DNA of 64,000 nt, from contig JADJHL010000012.1 in NCBI GenBank assembly GCA_016707585.1, positions 310,001 through 374,000 on the forward strand. The letters run 5' to 3'. Made by a program: the position numbers and the translations under genes. The notes beneath the pieces are model-generated. The model made no database searches. It was not told where the DNA came from and was given only the letters and a program-made list of their open reading frames with translations. This document shows positions 52,426-61,705 of the stretch, piece after piece; within the stretch, counting starts at the first letter, position 1; each line of letters starts with the position of its first letter. This DNA is from Ignavibacteriales bacterium (lineage in GTDB: Bacteria; Bacteroidota; Ignavibacteria; Ignavibacteriales; Ignavibacteriaceae).

Positions 52426-52959
52426 ATGAAACTAAAATATTTTCTTTTCCTCTGTCTTTCATTCTTAATTTTTAATTCTTCATTGTTAATTGGTACCGTA
52501 AGGTACGTAAGCAAAACCGGCACCAGCCAACCACCTTACACAAGCTGGCAAACCGCCGCAGACAGCATACAAAAGTGCATTAACATTTGCAGTTTTGGTG
52601 ATACTGTTTATGTGGCTAATGGTGTTTACAAAGAACAGGTTGTAATGATCAGAGGTTTGGCATTAATAGGTAGTGGTCCAGATAGTTGTATAATAGACAC
52701 ACGATCTTTTAATTCAGATCTCATCGTAGTTACAGTTCTGGATAGTTGTATTTTTAAGAATTTTAGGGTTACGGTATCAAATTATCATCCATCTTCTAGT
52801 TGGGGTTTTGGAATTACTATATATGATATTGGTCAAGGATTATGTACAATAATAGAGAATAATATTATTGAAAATACTACAAGACTGGAATTATTTCTTC
52901 AACAGAATAATTCATTGATTCAAAACAACATTAATCAAGAAATTCAAATGGAGGTATAG
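52426..52959 (+). CDS. T9SS beta-helix protein, N-terminal part (frame-disrupted gene)
   Basis: A 177-residue part with signal peptide (about 1-23) and a right-handed parallel beta-helix start (GTVRYVSKTGTSQPPYTSWQTAADSIQKCI, FGDTVYVANGVYKEQVVMIRGLALIGSGPDSCIID), as in pectate-lyase-like surface proteins. The end (RLELFLQQNNSLIQNNINQEIQMEV) is out of register; the neighbouring frames hold expected pieces such as GIISSTE and SNGGIDIGAEVNKSIQSD. At least four compensating frame changes lie between about 52880 and 52992. The gene is decayed, or the bases there are poor. It is continued by the frame at 52993. Confidence 0.7.
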   Translation: MKLKYFLFLCLSFLIFNSSLLIGTVRYVSKTGTSQPPYTSWQTAADSIQKCINICSFGDTVYVANGVYKEQVVMIRGLALIGSGPDSCIIDTRSFNSDLIVVTVLDSCIFKNFRVTVSNYHPSSSWGFGITIYDIGQGLCTIIENNIIENTTRLELFLQQNNSLIQNNINQEIQMEV

Positions 52960-52992
52960 ATATTGGCGCAGAAGTGAACAAATCTATCCAAA

Positions 52993-54222
52993 GTGATAAA
53001 TAACCAAATAACCTCAATTGGATGTATATGGTTACTTGTTTTTATACATGCCATTATTTGTATAATAAATCAAGTTGATGGAATCATATCGCAATATGGA
53101 TTTACTGGGAGTTATTCCGGTCTAAATGAATTATATAATAATTTATTTATTATTGGTATAGGATCAGGAGCTGCGCTGTCAAATCAAACATATTTTTACA
53201 ATAAATATTATTTACAAACCAGCCAAATGTGGAATTTTGTGGGCGGTAATGATCAGGTATTAAAAAACAATATAATTGAAAATGCAGAAAAAGTACTTTC
53301 AACAAATACTCCATCTTCACAACCAACAATAGAATACAATAACTTCTGGAATTCAGTAATAATATATCATAATCTGCCACCAGGTGACAGTACAAATCTT
53401 TCCGTTGATCCTATGTTTGTAAACGATACATCTGATTTTCATTTACAAAAGTATTCTAAACTCATAGATGCAGGCGATCCAAACATTCTTGATAAAGATG
53501 GCAGCAGAAGCGACATTGGTTTGTTCGGAGGACCTTTAGGAGAAAAATATACTTACAGAGATTTAGCACCAAAACCACCATCAAACTTAACTGCTATTAT
53601 GGATAGCGGCTTGGTTAAACTTACCTGGAACAAAAACACAGAGGCAGATTTTAGTGTTTATAGAGTTTACAGGGATACAGTTCCAGATTTTATGTACGAT
53701 ACAACAAAGATAATAGCAGTACTATCAGACACAGTATTTTTTGATGATCCGCCACAGAAATTCATTTCAGGCAATTACTATTATAAAATGACAGCACTGG
53801 ATAATACTGCTCATCAATCAGCCCCAAGTGAAGAAGCACATATAAACATAACCGGAATACCGGAAGCACCACCAATAGTTGTAGAGCATTATCGGTTACT
53901 AAATAATTATCCAAATCCATTTAACTCAAGTACAATAATTCCTTATAGATTAAAAGAAGGCGGATATGTAAAACTTTACATTTATGATATGCAAGGAGAG
54001 CGGGTAAGAGTTCTTGTAAATGAATATCAAAGTGCAGGATATTATGAAGCAAGATTCAGTCCTACAGAAGCAGAACGCAATAATCCCAATATGGATATGG
54101 ATTGGCACACAGGTTACAATGATGATGTTGCAAGTGGAATTTATCTATATCAAATAATGGTAAGAGGCGAAGGTGATATTCCAGTGTTTACAGATATGGG
54201 TAAGATGATACTCTTAAAGTAA
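52993..54222 (+). CDS. T9SS beta-helix protein, C-terminal part (frame-disrupted gene)
   Basis: A 409-residue continuation in the same frame number as the upstream part, after two in-frame stops. It finishes the beta-helix (LKNNIIENAEKVL, YNNFWNSVIIYHNLPPGDSTNLSVDPMFVNDTSDFHLQKYSKLIDAGDP), has an FN3-like domain (PPSNLTAIMDSGLVKLTWNKNTEADFSVYRVYRDT) and ends in a T9SS sorting domain with a long insertion (SPTEAERNNPNMDMDWH) before VASGIYLYQI. The GTG at 52993 is not a convincing start. No catalytic site is recognised. Read together with the upstream part, the gene would span 52426-54222. Confidence 0.68.
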   Translation: MINNQITSIGCIWLLVFIHAIICIINQVDGIISQYGFTGSYSGLNELYNNLFIIGIGSGAALSNQTYFYNKYYLQTSQMWNFVGGNDQVLKNNIIENAEKVLSTNTPSSQPTIEYNNFWNSVIIYHNLPPGDSTNLSVDPMFVNDTSDFHLQKYSKLIDAGDPNILDKDGSRSDIGLFGGPLGEKYTYRDLAPKPPSNLTAIMDSGLVKLTWNKNTEADFSVYRVYRDTVPDFMYDTTKIIAVLSDTVFFDDPPQKFISGNYYYKMTALDNTAHQSAPSEEAHINITGIPEAPPIVVEHYRLLNNYPNPFNSSTIIPYRLKEGGYVKLYIYDMQGERVRVLVNEYQSAGYYEARFSPTEAERNNPNMDMDWHTGYNDDVASGIYLYQIMVRGEGDIPVFTDMGKMILLK

Positions 54223-54264
54223 TGCAGATTTTTTATCGGTTTTCACAGTCGCACCGTGACAATA

Positions 54265-54302
54265 TTAGGTAAAGTCACGGAATGGTCCGTGACTTTACCT
54301 AA
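54265..54302. repeat. Long perfect hairpin
   Basis: Arms TTAGGTAAAGTCACGGA and TCCGTGACTTTACCTAA, 17 bp perfect, ATGG loop. There is no T run after it on either strand, so it is more like a repeat than a terminator. Confidence 0.75.
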
Positions 54303-54333
54303 GGAAAAACCTTAAATTTGCTTCAAAATTGAA

Positions 54334-54618
54334 CCCGCATTTATAAATATCACTCCTGCAAGTATTAAAATCACGCCCGCATTTATACTTATCGCTCCGG
54401 CAAGTATTCAAATCACATCGGCATTTATAAATATCGTTCCGGCAAGTATTCAAATCACATCCGCATTTATAAATATCGTTCCGGCAAGTATCAAAATCGC
54501 ACCCGCATTTATAATAATCGCTCCGGCAAGTATAAATATTCTTCCTGCTCGTATAAATGTTTCTCCTAACACTTTCAAAATTCTACCTGCCATTATACTT
54601 ATTGCTCCTGCTAATCTT
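54334..54618 (+). repeat. 21-bp tandem repeat coding for a heptapeptide repeat
   Basis: About 13.6 units of 21 bp, alternating two forms (GCATTTATAAATATC-type and GCAAGTATTCAAATC-type, giving a 42-bp higher order). One plus-strand frame is open throughout and reads PAFINIT, PASIKIT, PAFILIA, PASIQIT and so on, 95 codons to a TAA at 54619. The frame is open from 54316, but its only possible start is ATT. The other plus frame examined and the minus frame that opens with ATG are broken by stops. The last units are more diverged. Whether it is translated is unknown. Confidence 0.8.
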
Positions 54619-54715
54619 TAAATTTTTACAATGTTTCTTAACAAAAACCCAAATTGATAATCCCGCCCAAAAGCAGTAATTTTTCATCAATAATTTTAAA
54701 TTTTTAGGATACAAA

Positions 54716-56353
54716 ATGTCTAACGCATATTTCAAAGTACCACAACCAATAAATGAACCGGTAAAGGCCTACAAACCTGGCAGTCCGGAACGAGAAGAAT
54801 TAAAGAAAAAACTCACAGAGTTAAAATCAAAACAAATAGAAGTTCCGCTTATTATTGGCGGAGAAGAAGTTAGAACCGGCAACACCGAAAAGATGGTTAT
54901 ACCTCATAATCACAGCCACGTTCTTGGTATTTATCATAAAGCAGGTAAAAAAGAAGTTGATTTGGCAGTTGAAGCTGCTCTTGAGGCTCGTAAAACTTGG
55001 TCAGAAATGCCCTGGGAACATAGAGTTTCTGTTTTCTTAAAGATCGCTGATTTACTAGCTGGACCTTGGCGCTCAACAATAAATGCGGCAACAATGCTCG
55101 GTCAATCAAAAACAGCTTATCAAGCTGAAATTGATTCTGCTGCAGAGCTTGTTGATTTCTATAGATACAATTGTTACTTCATGGCTCAGCTAATGCAAGA
55201 TCAACCATATTCTGGCAGCGGAATGTGGAACCGTTTAGAATACCGTCCTTTAGAAGGATTTGTTTTTTCTGTAACTCCATTCAACTTCACATCTATCGCA
55301 GGTAACTTGCCAACAGCTCCGGCAATTGTTGGTAATGTTAGCTTGTGGAAACCTGCATCAAGCGCAGTTTACTCTGCTTACTGGCTAATGAAGTTATTTG
55401 AAGAGGCAGGTTTGCCAAAAGGAGTAATTAATTTTGTTCCCGGTTCTGGTGGTCAAGTTGGAACTCCTGCATTCACAAATCCAAACTTAGCTGGTGTTCA
55501 CTTTACTGGATCAACAGAAGTATTCCAGAATATGTGGAAAACCATTTCAGAAAATCTTAAAAATATGAAATACTATCCGCGCATTGTTGGTGAAACGGGC
55601 GGTAAAGATTTTATTTTTGTTCATAACTCTGCAGATGTTGATGCTCTTGTTGTTGCAGCATTGCGCGGCGCTTTTGAGTACCAGGGACAAAAATGTTCTG
55701 CTGCATCAAGAATGTACATTCCAAAATCTTTATGGAAAGAGTTTAAAGAAAAGTATGTTGCTGAAGTTGGAAAAATAAAAATGGGTGATGTTGAAGACTT
55801 TACAAACTTTATGGGAGCTGTAATTGATAAAGGTGCATTTAAATCAATAACTGAATATATTAAGTACGCAAAAGAATCAAATGAAGCAGAGATAATAACA
55901 GGCGGAAATTTTAATGACTCAAAAGGTTATTTTATTGAACCAACAACAATTGTAACTACTAATCCAAAATTCAAATCAATGGAAGAAGAAATATTTGGAC
56001 CTGTTATGACAATCTATGTTTACGATGATAACAAGCTTGAAGAAACATTAACGTTGTGTGATGAAACTTCTCCATATGCATTAACAGGTGCAATCTTTGC
56101 ACAGGATAGAAATGTAATAGTTAAGTTATCAAATAGATTACGAAACGCTGCAGGTAACTTCTATATAAATGATAAACCAACAGGTGCAGTAGTTGGGCAG
56201 CAGCCATTTGGCGGTGGAAGAGCCTCGGGCACAAATGATAAAGCAGGTAGTGCGATGAATTTAATGAGATGGATGACAGCAAGAACGATTAAAGAAACTT
56301 TTGATCCTCCAAAGGATTGGCGCTATCCGTTTATGGGTGAAGAAGTAAAATAA
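54716..56353 (+). CDS. pruA: L-glutamate gamma-semialdehyde dehydrogenase
   Basis: Oxidises glutamate semialdehyde (from proline) to glutamate with NAD+. The 545-residue protein is an aldehyde dehydrogenase with Glu293 in VGETGGKDF and the nucleophile Cys327 in YQGQKCSAASR. MWNRLEYRPLEGFVFSVTPFNFTSIAGNLPTAPAIVGN and VVGQQPFGGGRASGTNDKAG are typical of the monofunctional P5C dehydrogenase group found in eukaryotes and Bacteroidota. No proline dehydrogenase gene is adjacent. ATG 54716 follows AGGATACAAA. Cytosolic. Confidence 0.95.
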   Translation: MSNAYFKVPQPINEPVKAYKPGSPEREELKKKLTELKSKQIEVPLIIGGEEVRTGNTEKMVIPHNHSHVLGIYHKAGKKEVDLAVEAALEARKTWSEMPWEHRVSVFLKIADLLAGPWRSTINAATMLGQSKTAYQAEIDSAAELVDFYRYNCYFMAQLMQDQPYSGSGMWNRLEYRPLEGFVFSVTPFNFTSIAGNLPTAPAIVGNVSLWKPASSAVYSAYWLMKLFEEAGLPKGVINFVPGSGGQVGTPAFTNPNLAGVHFTGSTEVFQNMWKTISENLKNMKYYPRIVGETGGKDFIFVHNSADVDALVVAALRGAFEYQGQKCSAASRMYIPKSLWKEFKEKYVAEVGKIKMGDVEDFTNFMGAVIDKGAFKSITEYIKYAKESNEAEIITGGNFNDSKGYFIEPTTIVTTNPKFKSMEEEIFGPVMTIYVYDDNKLEETLTLCDETSPYALTGAIFAQDRNVIVKLSNRLRNAAGNFYINDKPTGAVVGQQPFGGGRASGTNDKAGSAMNLMRWMTARTIKETFDPPKDWRYPFMGEEVK

Positions 56354-56488
56354 TAGTACTGAGTCATTCCGAAAGGGATTTATGGGAGCAGAAAATCTTA
56401 AATTTAAAATTAATAGATTTCTCAGTGAATGATTCTTTAATTATTTTGAATTTAAAGAGTTTAATAAAAAATAATTAAAGGTAGTTAA

Positions 56489-57706
56489 ATGAAAATACAC
56501 GAATTTCAGGCAAAGGAAACATTAAAGAAATTTGGTGTTCCTGTTCAGGATGGAATTGCAATTAAAAGTATGTTAGAGTTTGATGATGCGATGACCAAAC
56601 TTCAACAGCGTGGTATAAATCAGTTTGTGGTTAAATCACAAATACACGCAGGCGGAAGAGGCAAGGGAATTATTTACGATGTTAGAAACAGAGATGTTGT
56701 TATTCTTGAAGGCGGAGTTAAGTTTACAACTTCTCCAGAAAAAGCTGCTGAGTATGCTGAGAAAATTCTTGGTAATGTTTTAGTAACTCATCAATCTGGA
56801 CCAGAAGGAAAAATTGTTAAAACACTTTTTATTACAGAAGGATTGGATTACAAAAAAGAATTATATCTTGGAATTCTTTTAGATCGTGCTGTTTCTAAAA
56901 ACGTAATTATGGTTTCCACAGAAGGCGGAGTTGAAATTGAGAAAGTTGCAGAAGAAACTCCGGAAAAAATTATTAAGGAATGGATCGAACCCGGTGTTGG
57001 ACTACAAGCTTATCAGGCTCGCAAATTAGCATTTGCATTGGGGTTGGAAGGAAATGCGTTCAAGAGTTTTATTCCTTTCATAAAAGCACTATACAAGGCT
57101 TATGAATCCACTGATGCATCAATGTTGGAAATAAATCCTTTAGTTATTACAAATGATGATAAAGTTGTTGCACTCGATGCAAAAATGAATTTTGACGACA
57201 ACGCACTTTATCGTCATCCTGATATTATGGAATACAGAGATTTGGATGAAGAAGATCCTTTAGAGATTGAAGCTTCTAAATTTAATCTAAATTATATTAA
57301 ACTTGATGGTAATGTTGGCTGTATGGTTAATGGTGCAGGACTTGCAATGGGAACGATGGATATTATTAAACTTGCCGGTGGTGAACCAGCAAACTTTTTA
57401 GATGTTGGTGGTGGAGCAAATAAAGAAACTGTTGCAAACGGATTTAAGATCATATTGTCTGATCCAAACGTTAAAGCAATTTTAATAAACATCTTTGGAG
57501 GCATTGTAAGATGTGATCGTGTTGCTCAAGGTGTTATTGATGCAGCTAAAGAAATGGAAATTAAAGTTCCTATTGTGGTACGATTAGAAGGAACAAATGC
57601 AAATGAAGCTGCAGAATTACTTGATCAATCTGATTTGCATTTTGAAGTTGCAAAAAGTTTACAGGATGCTGCACAAAAAGTTACCGCTGTTTTGAGAGCA
57701 AATTAA
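56489..57706 (+). CDS. sucC: Succinate-CoA ligase (ADP-forming), beta subunit
   Basis: The 405-residue beta subunit of the TCA-cycle enzyme that makes ATP from succinyl-CoA. ATP-grasp domain at residues 1-240 (KIHEFQAKETLKKFGVPV, VVKSQIHAGGRGKGI, EINPLV near 214) and a ligase domain after 245 with LDVGGGANKETVANGF and NIFGGIVRCDRVAQGV. The length is slightly above the usual 385-390. Its partner sucD is not adjacent, so the two are encoded apart. A 10-bp hairpin lies after the gene (57726-57748). Confidence 0.94.
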   Translation: MKIHEFQAKETLKKFGVPVQDGIAIKSMLEFDDAMTKLQQRGINQFVVKSQIHAGGRGKGIIYDVRNRDVVILEGGVKFTTSPEKAAEYAEKILGNVLVTHQSGPEGKIVKTLFITEGLDYKKELYLGILLDRAVSKNVIMVSTEGGVEIEKVAEETPEKIIKEWIEPGVGLQAYQARKLAFALGLEGNAFKSFIPFIKALYKAYESTDASMLEINPLVITNDDKVVALDAKMNFDDNALYRHPDIMEYRDLDEEDPLEIEASKFNLNYIKLDGNVGCMVNGAGLAMGTMDIIKLAGGEPANFLDVGGGANKETVANGFKIILSDPNVKAILINIFGGIVRCDRVAQGVIDAAKEMEIKVPIVVRLEGTNANEAAELLDQSDLHFEVAKSLQDAAQKVTAVLRAN

Positions 57707-57725
57707 TTTATATTATTTAAGAGAT

Positions 57726-57748
57726 GGCTGTATTATGTTAATACAGCC
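57726..57748 (+). terminator. Probable terminator after sucC
   Basis: Arms GGCTGTATTA and TAATACAGCC with TGT loop, followed by TCTAAATTTTCT; the T run is interrupted. Confidence 0.6.
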
Positions 57749-57857
57749 TCTAAATTTTCTACGAAATTTTTAACTAACATACAAATTTTTCCATTCTTGA
57801 TTTTCGATTTTATTAGTTATAGATTTTTCTTGAAACAAAATTTAGTTAGGAGAATGA

Positions 57858-59276
57858 ATGTCCTTTTTTGATTCCGAGTTTCCTAATGATGAGGAATTTG
57901 ATCTGCCAGAAGAAAAAGTTGAGGAAGAATTATCTTCCTGCAAAAAAATTCTTGAGAGTGGATATGTTTACGATTCAGTTGAAAGAATAGAAGAACTTAT
58001 TCAAACTTGCATCGATGTTGATCGATTTGAAGATGCTTTATACCTTTTAGATAAGATCATTGATATATTCCCTTACAATTCCGAGTACTGGTTAAAAAAA
58101 GGAATTGTACTTAATGGTTTATTTCGATTCAGTGAATCACTATTAGCTTATGAACAATCATTATCATTAAATCCAAACGATATTGAAACCTTGGTTGATA
58201 AATCAGCTACTGAAGAAAATTTAGGATTGTATGATCACGCTCAAGAATCATTAGAAAGAGTATTACAAATTGATCCAGAAAATGATGACGCACTATTCAG
58301 TCTTGGATTGCTATTCCAGCGTAGAGCAAATCTTAAAAAAGCGATTGACTACTTTTTACAAGTGATAGAAAAAGATCCTGAGTATGCAGAAGTTTATTAT
58401 GAGCTTGGCTTCTGTTATGAAAATTCTGGTGATCTTGAAAAAGCAATGGATTCCTACGATAAATTTTTAGAGCTTGATCCTTATAATCCAAATGGCTGGT
58501 ACAATCGTGGAATTGTTTTAGTTAAAATGGAAAAGTATGAGCAGGGAATTAACAGTTATGATTTAGCAATTTCAATTCGTGAAAATTTCTCAAGTGCGTG
58601 GTTTAATAAAGGAAATGCTTTAGCGGATCTTGGAAGATTGCAGGAAGCAATTCAATGTTTTAAAAAATCTTTTGAACTTGATAAACTGGATGAAACTGCT
58701 GTTTATAATATTGCTAATATCTACGAAGAGCTCGATGATCTTCCATCTGCAATAAAATATTATACTGAAGCTATAAAATTAAATGATGAATATTATGACG
58801 CTTATTTATCACGCGGATTTTGTTATGATTCAATGGGTAAGTACCAATTAGCGTTAAGAGATTTCAATAAATCAATTTCTCTTTCACAGGATAGTGCCGA
58901 AGCCTGGTACGCAAAGGCTGATTTAGAATATTCACTTGGCCAGATTAAAGAAAGTATTATAAGTTATAAAGAAGCTGCACGATTAGAACCTGATAATTAT
59001 GAGCTCTGGTTTAATCTAGCAGAAACATATTTTGAATCGGGCGAATGGCTAGAAGCTTTAAATGCTTTTGATGAATGTATTCGTATTAATCCAACAGATG
59101 CAAATTCTTTTTATGGTAAAGCAAAAGCCAATTTTGTTTTAAGCAGAACTCAAGAAGCAATTGAATGCCTAAAATCAGCATTCATATATGATCCAACGAT
59201 TAGAATAGAATTTGAAAAAGATTATCCGGAAATAAAATCTTCTAAATTATTTAAAAGATTATTAGGCGAAGTTTAG
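57858..59276 (+). CDS. TPR-repeat protein
   Basis: A 472-residue protein made of about twelve tetratricopeptide repeats (for example AEVYYELGFCYENSGDLEKAMDSYDKFLELDPYNPNGWYNRGIV). There is no signal peptide or membrane helix, so it is cytosolic; the first 20 residues are very acidic. The Bacteroidota/Ignavibacteria genomes contain many such scaffolds. No enzymatic domain is visible; its partner is unknown. ATG 57858 follows TTAGGAGA. aroE begins 21 bp after its stop and may be co-transcribed. Confidence 0.88.
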   Translation: MSFFDSEFPNDEEFDLPEEKVEEELSSCKKILESGYVYDSVERIEELIQTCIDVDRFEDALYLLDKIIDIFPYNSEYWLKKGIVLNGLFRFSESLLAYEQSLSLNPNDIETLVDKSATEENLGLYDHAQESLERVLQIDPENDDALFSLGLLFQRRANLKKAIDYFLQVIEKDPEYAEVYYELGFCYENSGDLEKAMDSYDKFLELDPYNPNGWYNRGIVLVKMEKYEQGINSYDLAISIRENFSSAWFNKGNALADLGRLQEAIQCFKKSFELDKLDETAVYNIANIYEELDDLPSAIKYYTEAIKLNDEYYDAYLSRGFCYDSMGKYQLALRDFNKSISLSQDSAEAWYAKADLEYSLGQIKESIISYKEAARLEPDNYELWFNLAETYFESGEWLEALNAFDECIRINPTDANSFYGKAKANFVLSRTQEAIECLKSAFIYDPTIRIEFEKDYPEIKSSKLFKRLLGEV

Positions 59277-59297
59277 TAAAACTATTATTTTATTTAT

Positions 59298-60170
59298 ATG
59301 CAAAATTCGTTTTACACAAATACAGAATTGATTGGATTAATAGGTTATCCAATAAAACAAAGTTACTCGCCGCTTATCCATAATATTGCGGCCGAACTTA
59401 CAGGTGCTAAAATTATTTATCTCCCTTTTGAAGTTCATTCCACTAACTTAAAAAATGCTGTTAAAGGTGTTGTTGCACTTGGATTGAAAGGATTTAATGT
59501 AACAGTTCCTCATAAAGTAAAAGTTGTGGAGTATGTAAATAAACTTTCCGAAGAATCTGCAACCATTGGTTCTGTAAATACTGTTGTAAATGAATTAGGA
59601 AAATTAATTGGATATAATACTGATGTTAATGGAGTAATCGAATCATTAAATCCTTATAAAAATCAAATTAGTGATAATGACGTTTGTGTTATTGGTGCTG
59701 GTGGTTCAGCAAGAGCAGTTATTTATACACTTATTAGAAACTTTAAACCCAAAAATATTTTTCTTGTAAACAGAACTGAGCAACATGCTTATGCATTAAA
59801 ACAACATTTCAAATCTAAAATGAAATTTGATTCAATTATTCCTAAAGAATTACAACAACCAGATTTAATAAAATTATTGAATAATTGTTCTTTAGTTGTT
59901 AATTCAACTTCTGTTGGAATGTATCCCACTGTTGATGATAGTATTTTAAGTAATGCAAGCGCATTTGTAAAGGATCAAATTGTTTTTGATTTAGTTTACA
60001 ATCCAGTAAAAACTAAATTTTTGCAATTGGCAGAAAGTAAAAATGCAATTACAATTGATGGATTGAATATGCTTGTTCAACAAGCTGCAAAATCATTTTA
60101 TTTATGGACTGGCGTGGATTTCCCTACTGAAAAAGTTTACAAATCACTTTTACTTTACGCTTCAAAATAG
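59298..60170 (+). CDS. aroE: Shikimate dehydrogenase
   Basis: Reduces 3-dehydroshikimate to shikimate with NADPH. The 290-residue protein has the shikimate-binding serines Ser22 and Ser24 in QSYSPLIHN, catalytic Lys73 in VPHKVKV and Asp109 in YNTD. The NADP-binding glycine motif GAGGSA is at 133-138. The end lies directly against the end of the converging aminotransferase gene (no bases between stops). Same pathway as the DAHP synthase at 3516. Confidence 0.94.
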   Translation: MQNSFYTNTELIGLIGYPIKQSYSPLIHNIAAELTGAKIIYLPFEVHSTNLKNAVKGVVALGLKGFNVTVPHKVKVVEYVNKLSEESATIGSVNTVVNELGKLIGYNTDVNGVIESLNPYKNQISDNDVCVIGAGGSARAVIYTLIRNFKPKNIFLVNRTEQHAYALKQHFKSKMKFDSIIPKELQQPDLIKLLNNCSLVVNSTSVGMYPTVDDSILSNASAFVKDQIVFDLVYNPVKTKFLQLAESKNAITIDGLNMLVQQAAKSFYLWTGVDFPTEKVYKSLLLYASK

Positions 60171-61361
60171 TTAATGAATTTTCTCTAAAGCATTCTTTAA
60201 TCTATAAATTGCTTCTTGCAGATTTTCCATTGAAGTGGAATAAGACATTCTCAAAAATCCCTCACTTCCAAATGCACTTCCTGGTACTGCAGCAATGTGA
60301 GCTTCATAAAGTAAGTGCATTGCAAAATCAAATGAGTTATCTATTTTAAGTACATCAGATCTGGTTTTGAAATATCGGGATATGTTTGGGAAAAGATAGA
60401 ATGCACCTTCCGGTTTATAACACGTAATACCGTTTATTGATATCAATTCATTGTGAAAAAAGTTACGTCGTTTTCTAAACTCATCAATCATTTCATTTAT
60501 CACATACTGCGGACCGGAAACTGCTTCAATAGCAGCATATTGAGAAATTGTTGAAGCGTGCGATGTTGTGTGGCTTTGAATCTTATTAATTGCATTAATT
60601 ATATATTCTGGTGCTGCTGTGTATCCAACTCTCCAACCTGTCATCGCGTATGATTTTGAAATTCCGTTAACAAGAATAGTTCTATTTTTTATTTCTGCTC
60701 CAAGTGAAGCAAAGCTTGTAAATTTAAAATCATCATAAACAAGTTTTTCATATATCTCATCGGCAAGAACATAAAAATTATTTTTCAAAACAATTTCTGC
60801 CAGTGCTTCCAATTCTTTTTTTGAATACACAGATCCTGTAGGATTTGAAGGGTTGCAAAGTAGAAGCATTTTTGTTTTTAATGTAATTGCTTTGCTTAAT
60901 TGCTCAGCAGTTACTTTAAATCCTGTGCTTTCATCAGTATGAATAAATATACTTTTTCCACCTGCTAGCGAAACCATTGCGGGATATGAAACCCAATATG
61001 GTGCTGGAATTATAACTTCATCCCCAGGATTAATTAAAGCAAAAATGCTGTTATAAACACCTTGTTTAGCACCGTTAGATACTATTATTTCATTTAAATT
61101 ATATTTTAAAGAATTATCTCGTTTAAGTTTTGCTGAAATAGCTGTACGTAATTCAATAGTGCCTTGATTAAGTGTGTAGCGAGTTTTGTTTTCTTCAATA
61201 GCATTTATTCCCGCAGCTTTAATATTATTTGGAGTGTGAAAATCAGCTTCACCCATACTTAAATCAATTATATCTACTCCCTCAGCTTTTAGTTTTTTTG
61301 CTTCCGCAGCTACCATCATAGTTGGAGATTCTGATATTTCTTTAACTCTGTTAGCTAACAA
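60171..61361 (-). CDS. aspC: Class I PLP-dependent aminotransferase (aspartate aminotransferase-like)
   Basis: A 396-residue fold-type I enzyme. The PLP lysine is Lys236 (SKSYAMTGWRVGY); Asp201 and Tyr204 are in DEIYEK, Asn173 in NPSNPTG, and the substrate-binding Arg near the C-terminus is in FLRMSYSTS. It belongs to the Igamma/Ibeta bacterial aspartate aminotransferase group, which often also transaminates prephenate; this would fit the aromatic pathway, but is inference. ATG (MLANRVKEI) start. The symbol is a family label. Convergent with aroE. Confidence 0.9.
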   Translation of the reverse strand: MLANRVKEISESPTMMVAAEAKKLKAEGVDIIDLSMGEADFHTPNNIKAAGINAIEENKTRYTLNQGTIELRTAISAKLKRDNSLKYNLNEIIVSNGAKQGVYNSIFALINPGDEVIIPAPYWVSYPAMVSLAGGKSIFIHTDESTGFKVTAEQLSKAITLKTKMLLLCNPSNPTGSVYSKKELEALAEIVLKNNFYVLADEIYEKLVYDDFKFTSFASLGAEIKNRTILVNGISKSYAMTGWRVGYTAAPEYIINAINKIQSHTTSHASTISQYAAIEAVSGPQYVINEMIDEFRKRRNFFHNELISINGITCYKPEGAFYLFPNISRYFKTRSDVLKIDNSFDFAMHLLYEAHIAAVPGSAFGSEGFLRMSYSTSMENLQEAIYRLKNALEKIH

Positions 61362-61446
61362 ATTTTTCCTGTAGATTTTATTTTAAGTACTAATCGGTTT
61401 ATTAGATATTTTTCTAAAAATTAAAAGCAAGAATATTTTTATATAC

Positions 61447-61475
61447 AAAAAATCCCGATAAGTAATTATCGGGAT
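61447..61475 (-). terminator. Terminator after tRNA-Val
   Basis: On the minus strand arms ATCCCGATAA and TTATCGGGAT pair over 10 bp and are followed by TTTTTTG. The stem shares TCCCGAT/ATCGGGA with the palindrome inside the tRNA-Gly pseudogene. Confidence 0.82.
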
Positions 61476-61484
61476 CCATCTATG

Positions 61485-61559
61485 TGGGCGTTCACGGATT
61501 TGAACCGCGGACCCTCTGCTTGTAAGGCAGATGCTCTGAACCAACTGAGCTAAACGCCC
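61485..61559 (-). tRNA. tRNA-Val (anticodon UAC)
   Basis: 75 nt cloverleaf: acceptor stem GGGCGTT/AACGCCC, T-loop GTTCAAATC, anticodon loop CTTACAA. The discriminator is A; CCA is not encoded. The hairpin terminator follows within 10 bp. Confidence 0.95.
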
Positions 61560-61705
61560 AAAAATACATTCAAAATTTGGTGGACAAATATGCAGTTTTT
61601 CTAAAATAAAAACAAACAATTTTAGTTTTAAGCTTATTTCTAAACATCAAATATGCAAATCAAGTTAAGTTTTTGTAAGCTATTAAAGGAATAAGCTTAA
61701 AAAAA

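Larger units (their letters stand above)
54223..54715. other. Intergenic region with hairpin and 21-bp minisatellite
   Basis: A 17-bp-stem hairpin (54265-54302) follows the beta-helix gene, then the tandem repeat at 54334-54618. The last 95 bp lead into pruA. No conventional gene. Confidence 0.7.

Noticed and set aside
54334..54618. CRISPR-like repeat array
   Set aside because: Units are directly adjacent at 21 bp with no unique spacers, and no cas genes are near.
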